Below are positions 46,162-55,598 of a stretch of DNA of 64,000 nucleotides, piece by piece; position 1 is the stretch's first letter, and every line of letters starts with the position of its first letter. A program made the translations under genes and the position numbers. The stretch comes from Marichromatium purpuratum 984 (GTDB lineage Bacteria > Pseudomonadota > Gammaproteobacteria > Chromatiales > Chromatiaceae). Below the pieces are notes generated by a model. That model had not been told where the DNA came from. It made no database searches and saw nothing but the letters and a program-made list of their open reading frames with translations. The DNA lies in assembly GCF_000224005.2 (NCBI RefSeq), contig NZ_CP007031.1, positions 1,889,001-1,953,000 of the forward strand, in the 5' to 3' direction.

Positions 46162-46271
46162 CCATTCGTCCTCCATCCATAACAGGGTGCGATCCGTGCG
46201 TTCGGCCCGCCCAGAAGAATCCCGATCGGGGCGCGTGGCTGCCGATCCGGGGAGTCGGCCGACAATATAGC

Positions 46272-46292
46272 GAATGATAATTGATATCAAAT
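46272..46292. promoter_or_regulatory. Fur-box-like operator between PPTase and salicylate genes
   Basis: GAATGATAATTGATATCAAA is the best Fur-type match in the window: GATAATTGATATC is a near palindrome in the centre. It lies between divergent genes and can serve both. Confidence 0.7.
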
Positions 46293-46371
46293 AAGCGTTC
46301 GGCCACCCGTGCCCCGTGAAACCGAGTGGCCTGTCGTTCTGTTCTCGCCTGATACAACCCCGGAGACCTTC

Positions 46372-49350
46372 ATGGACCACACCCTCGCGTTCTGGCCGCC
46401 CGCAGTGGCGCAAACCTATCGGGACAAGGGTTACTGGGAACCGCTGACCCTGGGCGAGCAGCTGCGCCGCTGGGCCGAGACCCATGGCTCGCGCACCGCG
46501 CTGGTGGCAGGTGATCAGCGACTGAGCTATGCCGAACTCGACGCCCGTGTCGACCGCCTCGCCGCCGCCCTGCACGGGCGCGGCATCGGCCTCGGCGATC
46601 GTGTGCTGGTCCAGCTCCCCAACGATCTGCCCCTGGTGCTCACCACCCTGGCGCTGTGCCGTCTCGGCGCGGCACCGATCATGGTGATGACCGCGCTGCG
46701 CGAGCGTGAGCTGGCCGCGCTCGGCGCGCTGGCCGAGCCGGTCGCCTGTGTGGTCCAGGACCGCTTCCTCGGCTTCGACCACCGCGCCCTGGCCGAACGC
46801 ATCCAGGCCGGGCTGCCAAGCCTGCGCGAGATCGTCGTGGTCGGTGAGGCCGGACCCCACACCGCCTTCGCCGCGCTCGATGCCGAGCCTGTCGCACTGC
46901 CCCGCCCCGACCCCGAGTCGATCGCGCTGCTGCTGCTCTCCGGCGGCACCACCGACGTGCCCAAGCTGATCCCGCGCACCCATGTCGACTACGCCTACAA
47001 CGCCCGGCGCGCCGCCGAGATCAGCGGTCTCGACGCCGACAGCGTCTATCTCGCCGCGCTGCCGGTGGCGCACAACTTCCCGCTTGCCAGCCCCGGCATC
47101 CTCGGCACCTTCTTCGCCGGCGGCCAGGTGGTGCTCGCCCGCACCCCCGGCTTCGACGAGACCTTCCCGCTGATCGCCGCCGAGCGCGTCACCCACACCG
47201 CGCTGGTACCGGCGCTGGTGCCGCTGTGGTTGCAGGCACGTGAGTGGGACGACACCGATCTGTCGAGCCTCCAGGTGCTCCAGGTCGGTGGCGCCCGACT
47301 CGATGCCGAGACCGCCGCACGCATCCGCCCCGAACTCGGCTGCGCGGTACAACAGGTCTTCGGCATGGCCGAGGGGCTGCTCTGCTTCACCCATCTCGAC
47401 GATCCCGACAGCGTCGTGCTGCACACCCAGGGCCGTCCGATGTGTGCCGACGACGATGTCCGCATCGTCGACGCGAATGGTCACGATGTCGCCCCCGGCG
47501 AGGCCGGCGAGCTGCTGGTGCGCGGCCCCTACACCATTCGCGGCTACTACCGCGCCGAGACCTATAACCGCACCGCCTTCACCAGCGATGGCTACTACCG
47601 CTCCGGGGACAAGGTGCGACGCACCGCCGAGGGCGCGCTGGTCGTCGAGGGACGGATCAAGGACCAGATCAACCGCGCCGGGGAGAAGATCGCCGCCGCC
47701 GAGATCGAGACCCTGCTCGTCGAGCACCCGGCGATCCGCGAGGCGGCGCTGGTGGCGCTGCCCGATACGCGACTCGGCGAGAGTGCCTGCGCCTGCGTGC
47801 TCGGCGACGACCCGGCGCTCGACCTCGCCGAGATCCATCGTTTCCTCGCCGCGCGCGAGATGCCTCGCCACAAGTGGCCGGATCGACTCGAGCTGGTCGA
47901 TGGCTGGCCGCTGACCGCGATCGGCAAGATCGACAAACAGGCCCTGCGCGCGCGTCTGCAACCGCCGCTCACCCGCCCCACCCCGCGCGACTACATCGAG
48001 CATCGCCTGCGGATCATCGCCGATCCGCTGCAACTGGCGACTCGCCTGGCCCAGGCCGGACTCGATGACACCCTCACGCTCTACGAGCGCGACGGCGAGT
48101 GGTCACTGGGAATCGGGGTCGCGGCACGCCTCGATCTCAATCTCGAGCGGGTGCGTATCCGCTACGGCGAGCAAGAACAGAGCTGGGCGCTCGAAGACTT
48201 CCCCAGCGCGGTCGACAACGCGCTCGCGGCGCTGCCGATCAACAACTGGCGCGCCTACGGCATGGCCCGTTTCGAGCTGGCGCGCCGCTTCCACGGCCTG
48301 CCCGACGCGGACACCCGCACCGAGCTGCTGCAACTGGTGGTACCCGAGCGCGAGATCCGACTGCGTCAGGGCGAGGCGTTGCTGCGCGGCTTCTCGCAGC
48401 AAGCCGTCGACCACTTGGCCGAGACCCTCGGCCGTCTCGACAGCAACCACCCCGAGACGATCGAGCTGCCGCTGCGTGCGGTCCAGGCACCGGTCGCCCA
48501 CGAAAACAGCGAGGAGTACCAGCGGATGGTCGCCGCTGCGGTGGCCGAGATCCAGGCCGGTCAATACCAGAAGGTGATCCTGTCGCGCCGGGTTGCCATC
48601 CCCGAACGCATCGATCCGGTGACCAGCTACTTCGCGGGACGCTGCAACAACACCCCGGCGCGATCGTTCCTGGTGCTGTGGCCGGGTTTCAGTGCCGCCG
48701 GCTTCAGTCCCGAGACCGTGCTCGAGGTCTCTGCCGAGGGTTGGGTGAGCACCCAGCCGCTGGCCGGTACCCGCGCCCTCGGCGAGACCCCGGAGGAGGA
48801 GTCGGCGCTGCGTGCTGAGCTGCTCACCGACCTCAAGGAAGTCGCCGAGCACGCCATCTCGGTCAAGCTCTCGTTCGAGGAGCTGGAGGCGGTCTGCGAC
48901 CGACCGAGCATCCAGGTCTCGGAGCTGATGTCGATCGCCCGGCGCGGCTCGGTGCAGCACCTCGGCTCGCGTGCCGGCGGCCAGCTCGCCCCCGGCGCCA
49001 ACCCCTGGCACGCCTTCCAGTCGCTGTTCCCGGCGGTCACCGCCTCGGGCATTCCCAAGCGCGAGTCGATCGATGCCATCGGTCGCCACGAGCGCCAGCC
49101 GCGCGGGCTCTACAGCGGCTCGGTGCTCACCGTCGACAGCGACGGCACCCTCGACGCGGCGCTGGTGCTGCGCGCCTTCTACGAGCAGGACGGCAAACAG
49201 TGGTTGCAGGCCGGTGCCGGGCTGATCGCCCTCTCCACCCCGCAGCGCGAACTGCAGGAGACCCGCGAGAAGCTCGCCGGGGTCTGCGCCAACCTGTTCG
49301 CCCCGGCGGTGGCAGCCAACGACCACCCCGAGGAGGCCTGCGCGTCATGA
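46372..49350 (+). CDS. Fused salicyl-AMP ligase and salicylate synthase
   Basis: 992 residues from ATG 46372, the first with a good ribosome site. Residues ~1-530 are an aryl-acid AMP ligase (YbtE/PchD/DhbE type): LLLSGGTTDVPKLIPRTH is the P-loop at 190-198, then YYRSGDKVRR and KDQINRAGEKI, with the catalytic Lys in the C-terminal GKIDKQALRAR. From ~545 begins a chorismate-utilising salicylate synthase (Irp9/YbtS/MbtI type): VILSRRVAIPERIDP, QPLAGTRALGETPEEE (796-801), FEELEAVCDRPSIQV, VTASGIPKRESIDAIG, QPRGLYSGSVL. In yersiniabactin loci these are two proteins; here one chain makes salicylate from chorismate and activates it. It overlaps the NRPS by 4 bp. Confidence 0.92.
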   Translation: MDHTLAFWPPAVAQTYRDKGYWEPLTLGEQLRRWAETHGSRTALVAGDQRLSYAELDARVDRLAAALHGRGIGLGDRVLVQLPNDLPLVLTTLALCRLGAAPIMVMTALRERELAALGALAEPVACVVQDRFLGFDHRALAERIQAGLPSLREIVVVGEAGPHTAFAALDAEPVALPRPDPESIALLLLSGGTTDVPKLIPRTHVDYAYNARRAAEISGLDADSVYLAALPVAHNFPLASPGILGTFFAGGQVVLARTPGFDETFPLIAAERVTHTALVPALVPLWLQAREWDDTDLSSLQVLQVGGARLDAETAARIRPELGCAVQQVFGMAEGLLCFTHLDDPDSVVLHTQGRPMCADDDVRIVDANGHDVAPGEAGELLVRGPYTIRGYYRAETYNRTAFTSDGYYRSGDKVRRTAEGALVVEGRIKDQINRAGEKIAAAEIETLLVEHPAIREAALVALPDTRLGESACACVLGDDPALDLAEIHRFLAAREMPRHKWPDRLELVDGWPLTAIGKIDKQALRARLQPPLTRPTPRDYIEHRLRIIADPLQLATRLAQAGLDDTLTLYERDGEWSLGIGVAARLDLNLERVRIRYGEQEQSWALEDFPSAVDNALAALPINNWRAYGMARFELARRFHGLPDADTRTELLQLVVPEREIRLRQGEALLRGFSQQAVDHLAETLGRLDSNHPETIELPLRAVQAPVAHENSEEYQRMVAAAVAEIQAGQYQKVILSRRVAIPERIDPVTSYFAGRCNNTPARSFLVLWPGFSAAGFSPETVLEVSAEGWVSTQPLAGTRALGETPEEESALRAELLTDLKEVAEHAISVKLSFEELEAVCDRPSIQVSELMSIARRGSVQHLGSRAGGQLAPGANPWHAFQSLFPAVTASGIPKRESIDAIGRHERQPRGLYSGSVLTVDSDGTLDAALVLRAFYEQDGKQWLQAGAGLIALSTPQRELQETREKLAGVCANLFAPAVAANDHPEEACAS

Positions 49351-52300
49351 GCGGCGCTGCCGCCATCGATCCCGAGACGGTCCGCGACCAGATTCGCGCC
49401 TTGCTACCCCCGGGCGACACCGAGATCGACGCCGAGGAGAACCTGATCGCGCTCGGTCTCGACTCGCTCCAGGTGATGCAACTGATCAACCAGTGGCGAT
49501 GCGCCGGTGCCGAGGTCGGCTTCTCCGAGCTGATCGAGCGCCCGACGCTCACCGCCTGGCAGCAGTTGCTCGACGCGGCCCCGGCACCGATCCTGGTGCC
49601 GGAGCGGCAACCGACCCAGAGTCCCGCGACGCCATTCGACCTGACCGACGTCCAGCATGCCAACTGGAGCGCTCGTCAGGACGGCCGGCCACTCGGCGGG
49701 AGCGCGGATCATCTCTATCTCGAACTCGATGGCGGCACGCTCGACCCGGCGCGACTCGAACGCGCCTGGCGTGCCTTGCTCGGACATCATCCGATGCTGC
49801 GCGCGCACTTCGATCAACAGGGCCGCCAGCGGATCGCCGCCGCGAGCGGCTGTGCCCCGCTGGCGCTCTACGACCTGCGCGCGCTCCCTCCCCGCGACTG
49901 CGAGCGCCGCCTGGGGGTGATCCGCGAGGCGCGCTCGCAACGGCGGCTCGCGGTCGAGCGCGGCGAGGTCGCCGGACTCGCGCTGAGTCTGCTGCCGGAC
50001 GGCAGCAGCCGGGTCCATGTCGATCTCGACCGACTGGTCGCGGACATCGAGAGCCTGCGCATCCTGCTGCGCGATCTCGCCACCTTCTATACCGGCCAGG
50101 GCGCGCCGCCCTCTTCTTCCGCGCAGTGGCACTTCGCCAGCTACCTGAAGACGCTTGAGGCACGTCTGGCACCACGCCATGCCGTCGATCGCGACTACTG
50201 GATGACGCGCGCCCGAAGCCTTCCCGACGGCCCGCGGCTCCCGCTGCGCCAGCCCCCTGAGACCCTTGAACGCCCCCATTTCCGGCGTCGCCACCATCGG
50301 CTCGACGCCGCCGCCTGGCAACGGCTCGGCGAACGCGCCCAGGCCCGTGGCCTGACCCCGGCGCTGGTGCTCGCCACCGCCTACGCCGAAGTGCTCGCGT
50401 GCTGGAGCGCCACGCCCGGATTCACGCTCAACCTGCCGCTGCTCGAGCGGCACGACGACCTGCCCGGTACCGCCGAGGCGGTGGCCGACTTCACCCGCCT
50501 GCTGCTGCTCGAGGTCGATTGCAGCACTCCGGTCGACTTCGCCAGCCGCGCCGCACGGCTGCAACGCCGGTTCCACGCCGACATGGCACACGCCAGCTAC
50601 TGCGGCGCGCGGGTGCTGCGCGAACGCACCCCGCCGCGTGACGACGGCGGCCGTGCCGTCCCGGTGGTCTTCGCCTGCCACCTCGGCGCGCCGCTGCTCG
50701 ACGACGACACCCGCGCGATCCTCGGCGGGCTCGGCCAGCTGCGCCTGCAGACAGCACGAGCATGGCTCAACCATCAGGTCCACGAGCAGGACGATGCCCT
50801 GCTGCTGGCCTGGGAGGCGCTCGAGGCACTGTTCCCGGATGGCGTGATCGAGGCGATGTTCAACGCCTATGTCGATCTGATCGAGCGCCTGGCTCACAGC
50901 GAGACGGCCTGGACGGAGCCGTTCACGCCGCAGCTGCCCGAAGCGCAGCGGCGCACGCGCGCCGAGGTCAATGCCACCGCCCTGGCACTCCGCCCCCGAC
51001 TCCTGCACGGCGGACTCTTCGCCACCGCGCGCCGCCGCCCCGAGCGCCCGGCGCTGATCGACGGCGAGCAGGTGATCGGCTACGGCGAACTCGCCACCGA
51101 GGCACTGTGCATCGCCGCCTGGCTGCGTGCCGAGGGACTCGCGCCGGGGGACGCGGTGGCGATATCGCTGCCGCGCGGCAGGGCTCAGATCGCGGCGGTG
51201 TTCGGCGTGCTTGCCGCCGGGGGCTGCTATGTCCCGATCGACATCGCGCGGCCGACAACCTGGCGCACGCGCGTCATCGAGCGCGCCGGGGCCGGACTGG
51301 TGCTGGATCCGGCAACGATCGATCGCGCCCGCGCCCATCCACCACTGCCCGCGCCGCTGCCGCGGGCACCGAGCAGTGTCGCCTATGTGCTGTTCGACCC
51401 CACGGCACCCGACCAGCCGGTCGGGGTGGAGGTCTCCCACCTGGCTGCGGCCAACACCCTCGATGCGATCAACCTGCGTTACGGCGTCGGCGCCGGAGAT
51501 CGGGCGCTGGCAGTCTCGGCGCTCGATCTCGATCTCTCGGTCTACGACCTCTTCGGTCCCTCGCAGGTCGGCGCCGCGCTGGTCTGCGTGCCCGAGACGG
51601 CCGCACACGACGTCGCCGTCTGGCAGGCGCTGATCGCGCGGCATCGGGTGACGTTGTGGAACTCGCTGCCGGAGCAGCTGGACAGACTGCTGGAACGGGT
51701 CGAGCACGCCGCCACGCCGCTCGGGTTGCGCCTGGCGCTGGTCTCGCGCGGTCGGATCGCCCGCGACCTGGCGACCCGGATCGCGACCGCCTCCGCCGGT
51801 GGCTGCCGGATGGTGGCGCTGCAGGGCATGTGCGCGACGGCGATCTGGTCGAGCCTCTTCGAGCCGACGCCCGAGCCGCTCGCCGACCGGGACTCGATCC
51901 CCTATGGTCGACCACTGCCCAATCAGTGCTATCGGGTGGTCGACGCGCAGGGACGCGACTGCCCCGACTGGGTGCCGGGCGAGCTGTGGATCGGCGGCGC
52001 CGGGCTGGCCAACGGCTATCGCGGTGCTGCCGAACACGCCGTCGGGCGTTTCGTCACCGCCGCCGGAGCGCGCTGGTATCGCACCGGCGACAGGGGCCGC
52101 TACCGCCCCGACGGTCTGCTGGAGCGACTCGGACACGCCGAGCAGCTCGCCGCACCCGACACGATCGGGTCCGCGCTCGGCGCCAGCCGCGCCACCAGCG
52201 AGAGCGACACGCACCAGGCCGCGCCTCCCCCCGGGAGCGCAGACCAGACGGACGCGCCTCGCGCGCGAGGTCACGGCCCGTCGCCCATGCAACGCCATCC

Positions 52301-52388
52301 CGGGCACGAAGCACCAGGAGGAGGCGCGATGAGGCGTAAACGGCGGGCAGTGCCCGCCCGGAGCAAGGAGTCGCGGCAACACCCCTGA
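49347..52388 (+). CDS. NRPS with aryl carrier, cyclisation and truncated adenylation domains
   Basis: 1013 residues, ATGA overlap. The aryl carrier domain has LGLDSLQVMQL with Ser40. The cyclisation (Cy) domain runs ~90-510 and keeps its D-x4-D-x2-S motif as DRLVADIES (D228, D233, S236). The adenylation domain starts at ~540 (LIDGEQVIGYGELA, DAVAISLPRGRAQIAAV, VSALDLDLSVYDLFG). Its P-loop, normally SGTTGxPKG, is VLFDPTAPDQPVG (681-693), with no Ser/Thr/Lys. It breaks off after YRTGDRGRYRPDGLLERLGH; the last ~75 residues are non-homologous and there is no PCP. The break is where HMWP2/PchE carry an inserted domain. The locus looks decaying, or the domain is inactive. Confidence 0.85.
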   Translation: MSGAAAIDPETVRDQIRALLPPGDTEIDAEENLIALGLDSLQVMQLINQWRCAGAEVGFSELIERPTLTAWQQLLDAAPAPILVPERQPTQSPATPFDLTDVQHANWSARQDGRPLGGSADHLYLELDGGTLDPARLERAWRALLGHHPMLRAHFDQQGRQRIAAASGCAPLALYDLRALPPRDCERRLGVIREARSQRRLAVERGEVAGLALSLLPDGSSRVHVDLDRLVADIESLRILLRDLATFYTGQGAPPSSSAQWHFASYLKTLEARLAPRHAVDRDYWMTRARSLPDGPRLPLRQPPETLERPHFRRRHHRLDAAAWQRLGERAQARGLTPALVLATAYAEVLACWSATPGFTLNLPLLERHDDLPGTAEAVADFTRLLLLEVDCSTPVDFASRAARLQRRFHADMAHASYCGARVLRERTPPRDDGGRAVPVVFACHLGAPLLDDDTRAILGGLGQLRLQTARAWLNHQVHEQDDALLLAWEALEALFPDGVIEAMFNAYVDLIERLAHSETAWTEPFTPQLPEAQRRTRAEVNATALALRPRLLHGGLFATARRRPERPALIDGEQVIGYGELATEALCIAAWLRAEGLAPGDAVAISLPRGRAQIAAVFGVLAAGGCYVPIDIARPTTWRTRVIERAGAGLVLDPATIDRARAHPPLPAPLPRAPSSVAYVLFDPTAPDQPVGVEVSHLAAANTLDAINLRYGVGAGDRALAVSALDLDLSVYDLFGPSQVGAALVCVPETAAHDVAVWQALIARHRVTLWNSLPEQLDRLLERVEHAATPLGLRLALVSRGRIARDLATRIATASAGGCRMVALQGMCATAIWSSLFEPTPEPLADRDSIPYGRPLPNQCYRVVDAQGRDCPDWVPGELWIGGAGLANGYRGAAEHAVGRFVTAAGARWYRTGDRGRYRPDGLLERLGHAEQLAAPDTIGSALGASRATSESDTHQAAPPPGSADQTDAPRARGHGPSPMQRHPGHEAPGGGAMRRKRRAVPARSKESRQHP

Positions 52389-52967
52389 CACCTCGGAACA
52401 CACAGCCAGCTCGTGTCGGCCACCACCCGCTGACCGACCAGCCAGCACCCACGCGACACGCCCCTCTCGCAGGGGGAGCGTGCGTTTTCGGTTGCTCGTC
52501 ACCGACGAGGCGAACCGTGCAGGGCGAGACACGGGCTTCATCGACAGTCGCGCCACCGACACCAGGAGGTGAGCGACACCAGGGGCCGCCGACCGTGGCG
52601 GTCCAGTTCACGCAACGCCTCCCGAGGCATGTGCAGCGCAAACGAACGAGTATGCAGATGAAGAAGAGCGCGCGGTTCCCGCCGCCCCCGCAACGGACGC
52701 AATCGCCGCCGACCCTGGTGGTCGGCACGACCGGGATGACCACACCCCCGCTGGCCACGTCCGCTGCGACAGCGGTGTCATTGTCGACCATCACAGTCAC
52801 CGCCCGACGCAGCGAGACACGGGCCAGGAGGCCCTCCTTCGATCTCGAGGCGATCGATGCCGATACAATCATCGGGACACGCCGCCGCGACATCCTCCTC
52901 TCACCGCCAGCCAGCCGCCGCCCCCTGGGCGAGGGCTCCAGCAACCACTGCCGAGACCTGATCCGCA
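52389..52967 (+). other. Deletion scar between the NRPS and the MFS gene
   Basis: 579 bp with no intact gene. It follows the NRPS's abnormal end. Contains a possible TonB-receptor remnant (52652-52900). Several GGAGG-like and palindromic short stretches are present but cannot be tied to a gene. Confidence 0.5.
52652..52900 (+). pseudogene. Possible remnant of a TonB-dependent receptor N-terminus
   Basis: In one open frame: MQMKKSARF, then a degenerate stretch, then STITVTARRSETRARRPSF and DLEAIDADTIIG. The TITVTARR element followed by a short helix and an Asp-Ala-x-x-Ile strand is what begins the plug of siderophore receptors. Nothing follows that could be a plug or barrel. In yersiniabactin/pyochelin loci the receptor (FyuA/FptA) belongs close to these genes, so a deleted receptor would fit. 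The match is short. Confidence 0.35.
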
Positions 52968-54242
52968 ATGAACGATAGAACCAGGACCCCGAGGTCCACC
53001 TGGTGGCTGCTCACCAGTCTCTACACCACCCAGTACCTCGGGCTGGGCTTTTTCGTGGTCGCACTGGCGGCCCTGTTGCGCGAACAGGGCGCGCCGCTCG
53101 ACCAGATCAGCCTGGTCTACATGCTCGGCCTGGTCTGGGCGCTCAAGTTCCTCTGGGCGCCACTGGTCGACCGGCTCGGCGTACGCCGCTGGGGTCACTA
53201 CCGCAGTTGGCTGCTGGTGGCGCAGACGGGGCTGGTGAGCAGCTTCCTGCTGATCGGGCTGTTCGACCTGGAGCATGACTTCTCCACCATCTACCTGCTC
53301 TGTCTGGTGGTCACGCTGTTTTCGGCGACCCAGGACATCGCCGTCGACGGCCTCGCCTGCCGCCTGATCCCGGTCGAGGAGCGCGGCACCAGCAACGGCC
53401 TCCAGGTCGCCGGCGGTCTGCTCGGCAACATGATCGGCGGCGGCGTGGTGTTGATGGCCTACCCCTATCTGGGCTGGACCGGCAGCATGGTGGCGTTGTC
53501 GCTCGGCACCGCGGCATCGCTGGCACAGCTGCTCGTCTTCCGCGAACCGCAATGGGCGCTGACCGCGACCAACCGACCACGGCTGCTGCCGCGCCTCGGT
53601 GCACTGCTGCGCCGACGCGCCGGTCTCTACTGGCTGGCGATGCTGCTGCTCTATCCGCTCGGCTACAACCTGATGTTCATCCCGCTGACCCCGATCCTGG
53701 TCGATCTCGGCTGGTCGATCGAGCGCATCGGCTTCACCGTCAACGTGTTCGGCTCGGTGCTGGGGATCGTCGGTGCGCTGACCACCGGCTGGGTGTTCAA
53801 CCGCGTGGCGCGGCGCAGCGCCCTGACCGGCGCGGCACTGCTGCAGATCGTCGGGGTCGGCGCAGTGGCGCTGCCGTTGCTGGGCATGACCGACACGCTC
53901 ACGGTGATGATCGCCATCGGTGCCTTCTTCCTGCTCTGCAATCCGGCGACCACGGTGCTGGCGGCGGTGATGATGGATCACGCCTCGCACGACGCGCCGG
54001 CCACCGACTACAGCCTGCAATTCAGCATGAGCATGGGGTTTGCGATGGTCGCGGCGACGGTGAGCACCTCGCTGGCCGAGCAGCTCGGTTACCTCTCGGT
54101 GATCTGGACCGCGCTGACGGTCTCCGGCATCGCGCTGTTGTTGGCGCTGCCCTATCGCTTCCAGCGCGTGTTCCCCGAGGGCGATCCACAGCCCGAGACC
54201 GCCGACCTGACAACCGTGATGGTGACCGGCGATGCACGCTGA
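52968..54242 (+). CDS. MFS transporter of siderophore type (YbtX/AmpG-like)
   Basis: 424 residues, 12 predicted membrane helices. Signature elements: FLWAPLVDRLGVRRWGHYRS (the loop 2/3 region), SATQDIAVDGLACRLIP (as in AmpG-like transporters), GNMIGGGVVLMAYPYLGW. Proteins of this group accompany yersiniabactin and pyochelin clusters (YbtX, FptX) and move the siderophore or its iron complex across the inner membrane. It overlaps the thioesterase gene by 11 bp. Confidence 0.85.
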   Translation: MNDRTRTPRSTWWLLTSLYTTQYLGLGFFVVALAALLREQGAPLDQISLVYMLGLVWALKFLWAPLVDRLGVRRWGHYRSWLLVAQTGLVSSFLLIGLFDLEHDFSTIYLLCLVVTLFSATQDIAVDGLACRLIPVEERGTSNGLQVAGGLLGNMIGGGVVLMAYPYLGWTGSMVALSLGTAASLAQLLVFREPQWALTATNRPRLLPRLGALLRRRAGLYWLAMLLLYPLGYNLMFIPLTPILVDLGWSIERIGFTVNVFGSVLGIVGALTTGWVFNRVARRSALTGAALLQIVGVGAVALPLLGMTDTLTVMIAIGAFFLLCNPATTVLAAVMMDHASHDAPATDYSLQFSMSMGFAMVAATVSTSLAEQLGYLSVIWTALTVSGIALLLALPYRFQRVFPEGDPQPETADLTTVMVTGDAR

Positions 54243-55017
54243 CCCGTCGCGCCGCGCAACCCCCGCGACCAGCGTGCCGACGGCGACGCGCTGGATCCGC
54301 CGCCCGCAGCCACGCCCGGCGGCACGACTGCGGCTGTTCTGCCTGCCGCACGCCGGCGGCACCCCGGCACTGTTCAAGCACTGGCCGCCGCTGTTGCCGG
54401 AGTGGATCGAGCCGCTGATGGTCTGCCTGCCCGGACGCGAGAACCGGTTCGACGAGCCGCTGCCCGAGGATATCCCCGCACTGGTGGCGCAGCTCGCCGG
54501 GGCGGTACGTCCCTGGCTCGATCGCCCCTGGGCGCTGTTCGGCCACAGCATGGGCGCCACGCTCGCCTACGAGCTGACCCAGACGCTCGTCGCGCAAGGG
54601 GGACCGATGCCCGAGCATCTGGTGGTCTCGGCACGCATACCGCCGCAGCGTCATCGCGGCGGTGATCTCCACCGCCGCGACGACGACGCCCTGTGCGCGC
54701 GGCTCATCGCACTCGGCGGCACCCCGCCGGAGCTGCTCTCGCGACCCGAGTTCCGCGCCGTCGTGCTGCCGGCGATCCGCGAAGACTACCGCCTGATCGA
54801 GACTTATCGTCCCGATCTGGAGCGCGCCCCGCTGCCCTGCCCGCTCACCGTCTTTCGTGGACGCGACGACGCCGATCTCGACGCCGAGGCGGCCGGCGCC
54901 TGGTCGTGCTGCACCAGCGCCGACTTCCGTATCGAGTCCTTCCCCGGCGGACACTTCTACCTCAGCGACAAACCGGGCGTGGTGGTTGCCCGGCTCGGTG
55001 CGTTGCTCGCGTCATAG
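54232..55017 (+). CDS. Type II thioesterase (YbtT/PchC-like)
   Basis: 261 residues, alpha/beta hydrolase. Nucleophile elbow ALFGHSMGATLAYEL, oxyanion strand RLRLFCLPHAGG, catalytic His in FPGGHFYLSD. Type II thioesterases clear misloaded acyl groups from NRPS carrier domains. It is in the same direction as and overlapping with the MFS gene, and before the thiazolinyl imide reductase, as in yersiniabactin clusters. Confidence 0.9.
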   Translation: MHADPSRRATPATSVPTATRWIRRPQPRPAARLRLFCLPHAGGTPALFKHWPPLLPEWIEPLMVCLPGRENRFDEPLPEDIPALVAQLAGAVRPWLDRPWALFGHSMGATLAYELTQTLVAQGGPMPEHLVVSARIPPQRHRGGDLHRRDDDALCARLIALGGTPPELLSRPEFRAVVLPAIREDYRLIETYRPDLERAPLPCPLTVFRGRDDADLDAEAAGAWSCCTSADFRIESFPGGHFYLSDKPGVVVARLGALLAS

Positions 55018-55598
55018 CCTGAGTGATTCGCCCCCGGCGCCGAGTCGGCAAGGCTCGGCGCCCGAGAGCGACGAGCGGCCTCTCGTGGTCTTGGCCAGGT
55101 GCAAACCCTTCCCGCAGATGTCGGGTTGCCGTCTGCGGCAACCCGAGCGGCCACTCCCCATCGAGGCGTCGAGCGGATGCAAACGTCATGTCGACAGGGT
55201 TGATCTCGCCCGGAAGGGACCATCGCGCACCGGACCGGCCGACGGCGCCAACTTGACATCACCCACTCGACGAACCATTAACTCATGTCACCGAGCGTAC
55301 ACAACGCGTCGGTCGAGGCGGATCGGAATCGATGGCAGCACAACGTCCGCGAATGAAGGGATTCACCATGAACGACGACTTCCGCACTCTGCACCGCGTG
55401 CGCGCGACACCACCGCCCCGGGGACCGGACCCACGACAGCGGGCGCGACGCGCCCACGATACGACGCCCGCCTCGACATCGATCGACAACCTCGCCCACC
55501 TTGCCCATCCCCCTCGCTCGACCAGTCGTTCCGGTCCACCGCCCGCAGCGCACCACCACCGCCTCCTATCGCCACACCGACACCGCTGAGGTTGCGCC
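55018..55598. other. Gene-free stretch with two hairpins
   Basis: No gene that I can support; candidate ORFs are Arg/His/Pro-rich and look like chance. A GGCGCCGAG/CTCGGCGCC hairpin lies at 55036-55062 (terminator-like, no T-tract). A perfect 10-bp hairpin CGGGTTGCCG-TCTG-CGGCAACCCG lies at 55122-55145. The length between two genes of one pathway suggests that something was removed. Confidence 0.45.

Noticed and set aside
49404-52562. 1052-residue open frame antisense to the NRPS
   Set aside because: Composition typical of antisense frames; the NRPS on the plus strand has recognisable domains.
55332-55589. 85-residue plus-strand ORF in the gap before the reductase
   Set aside because: Arg/His/Pro-rich composition, no ribosome site and no domain; probably chance in GC-rich DNA.
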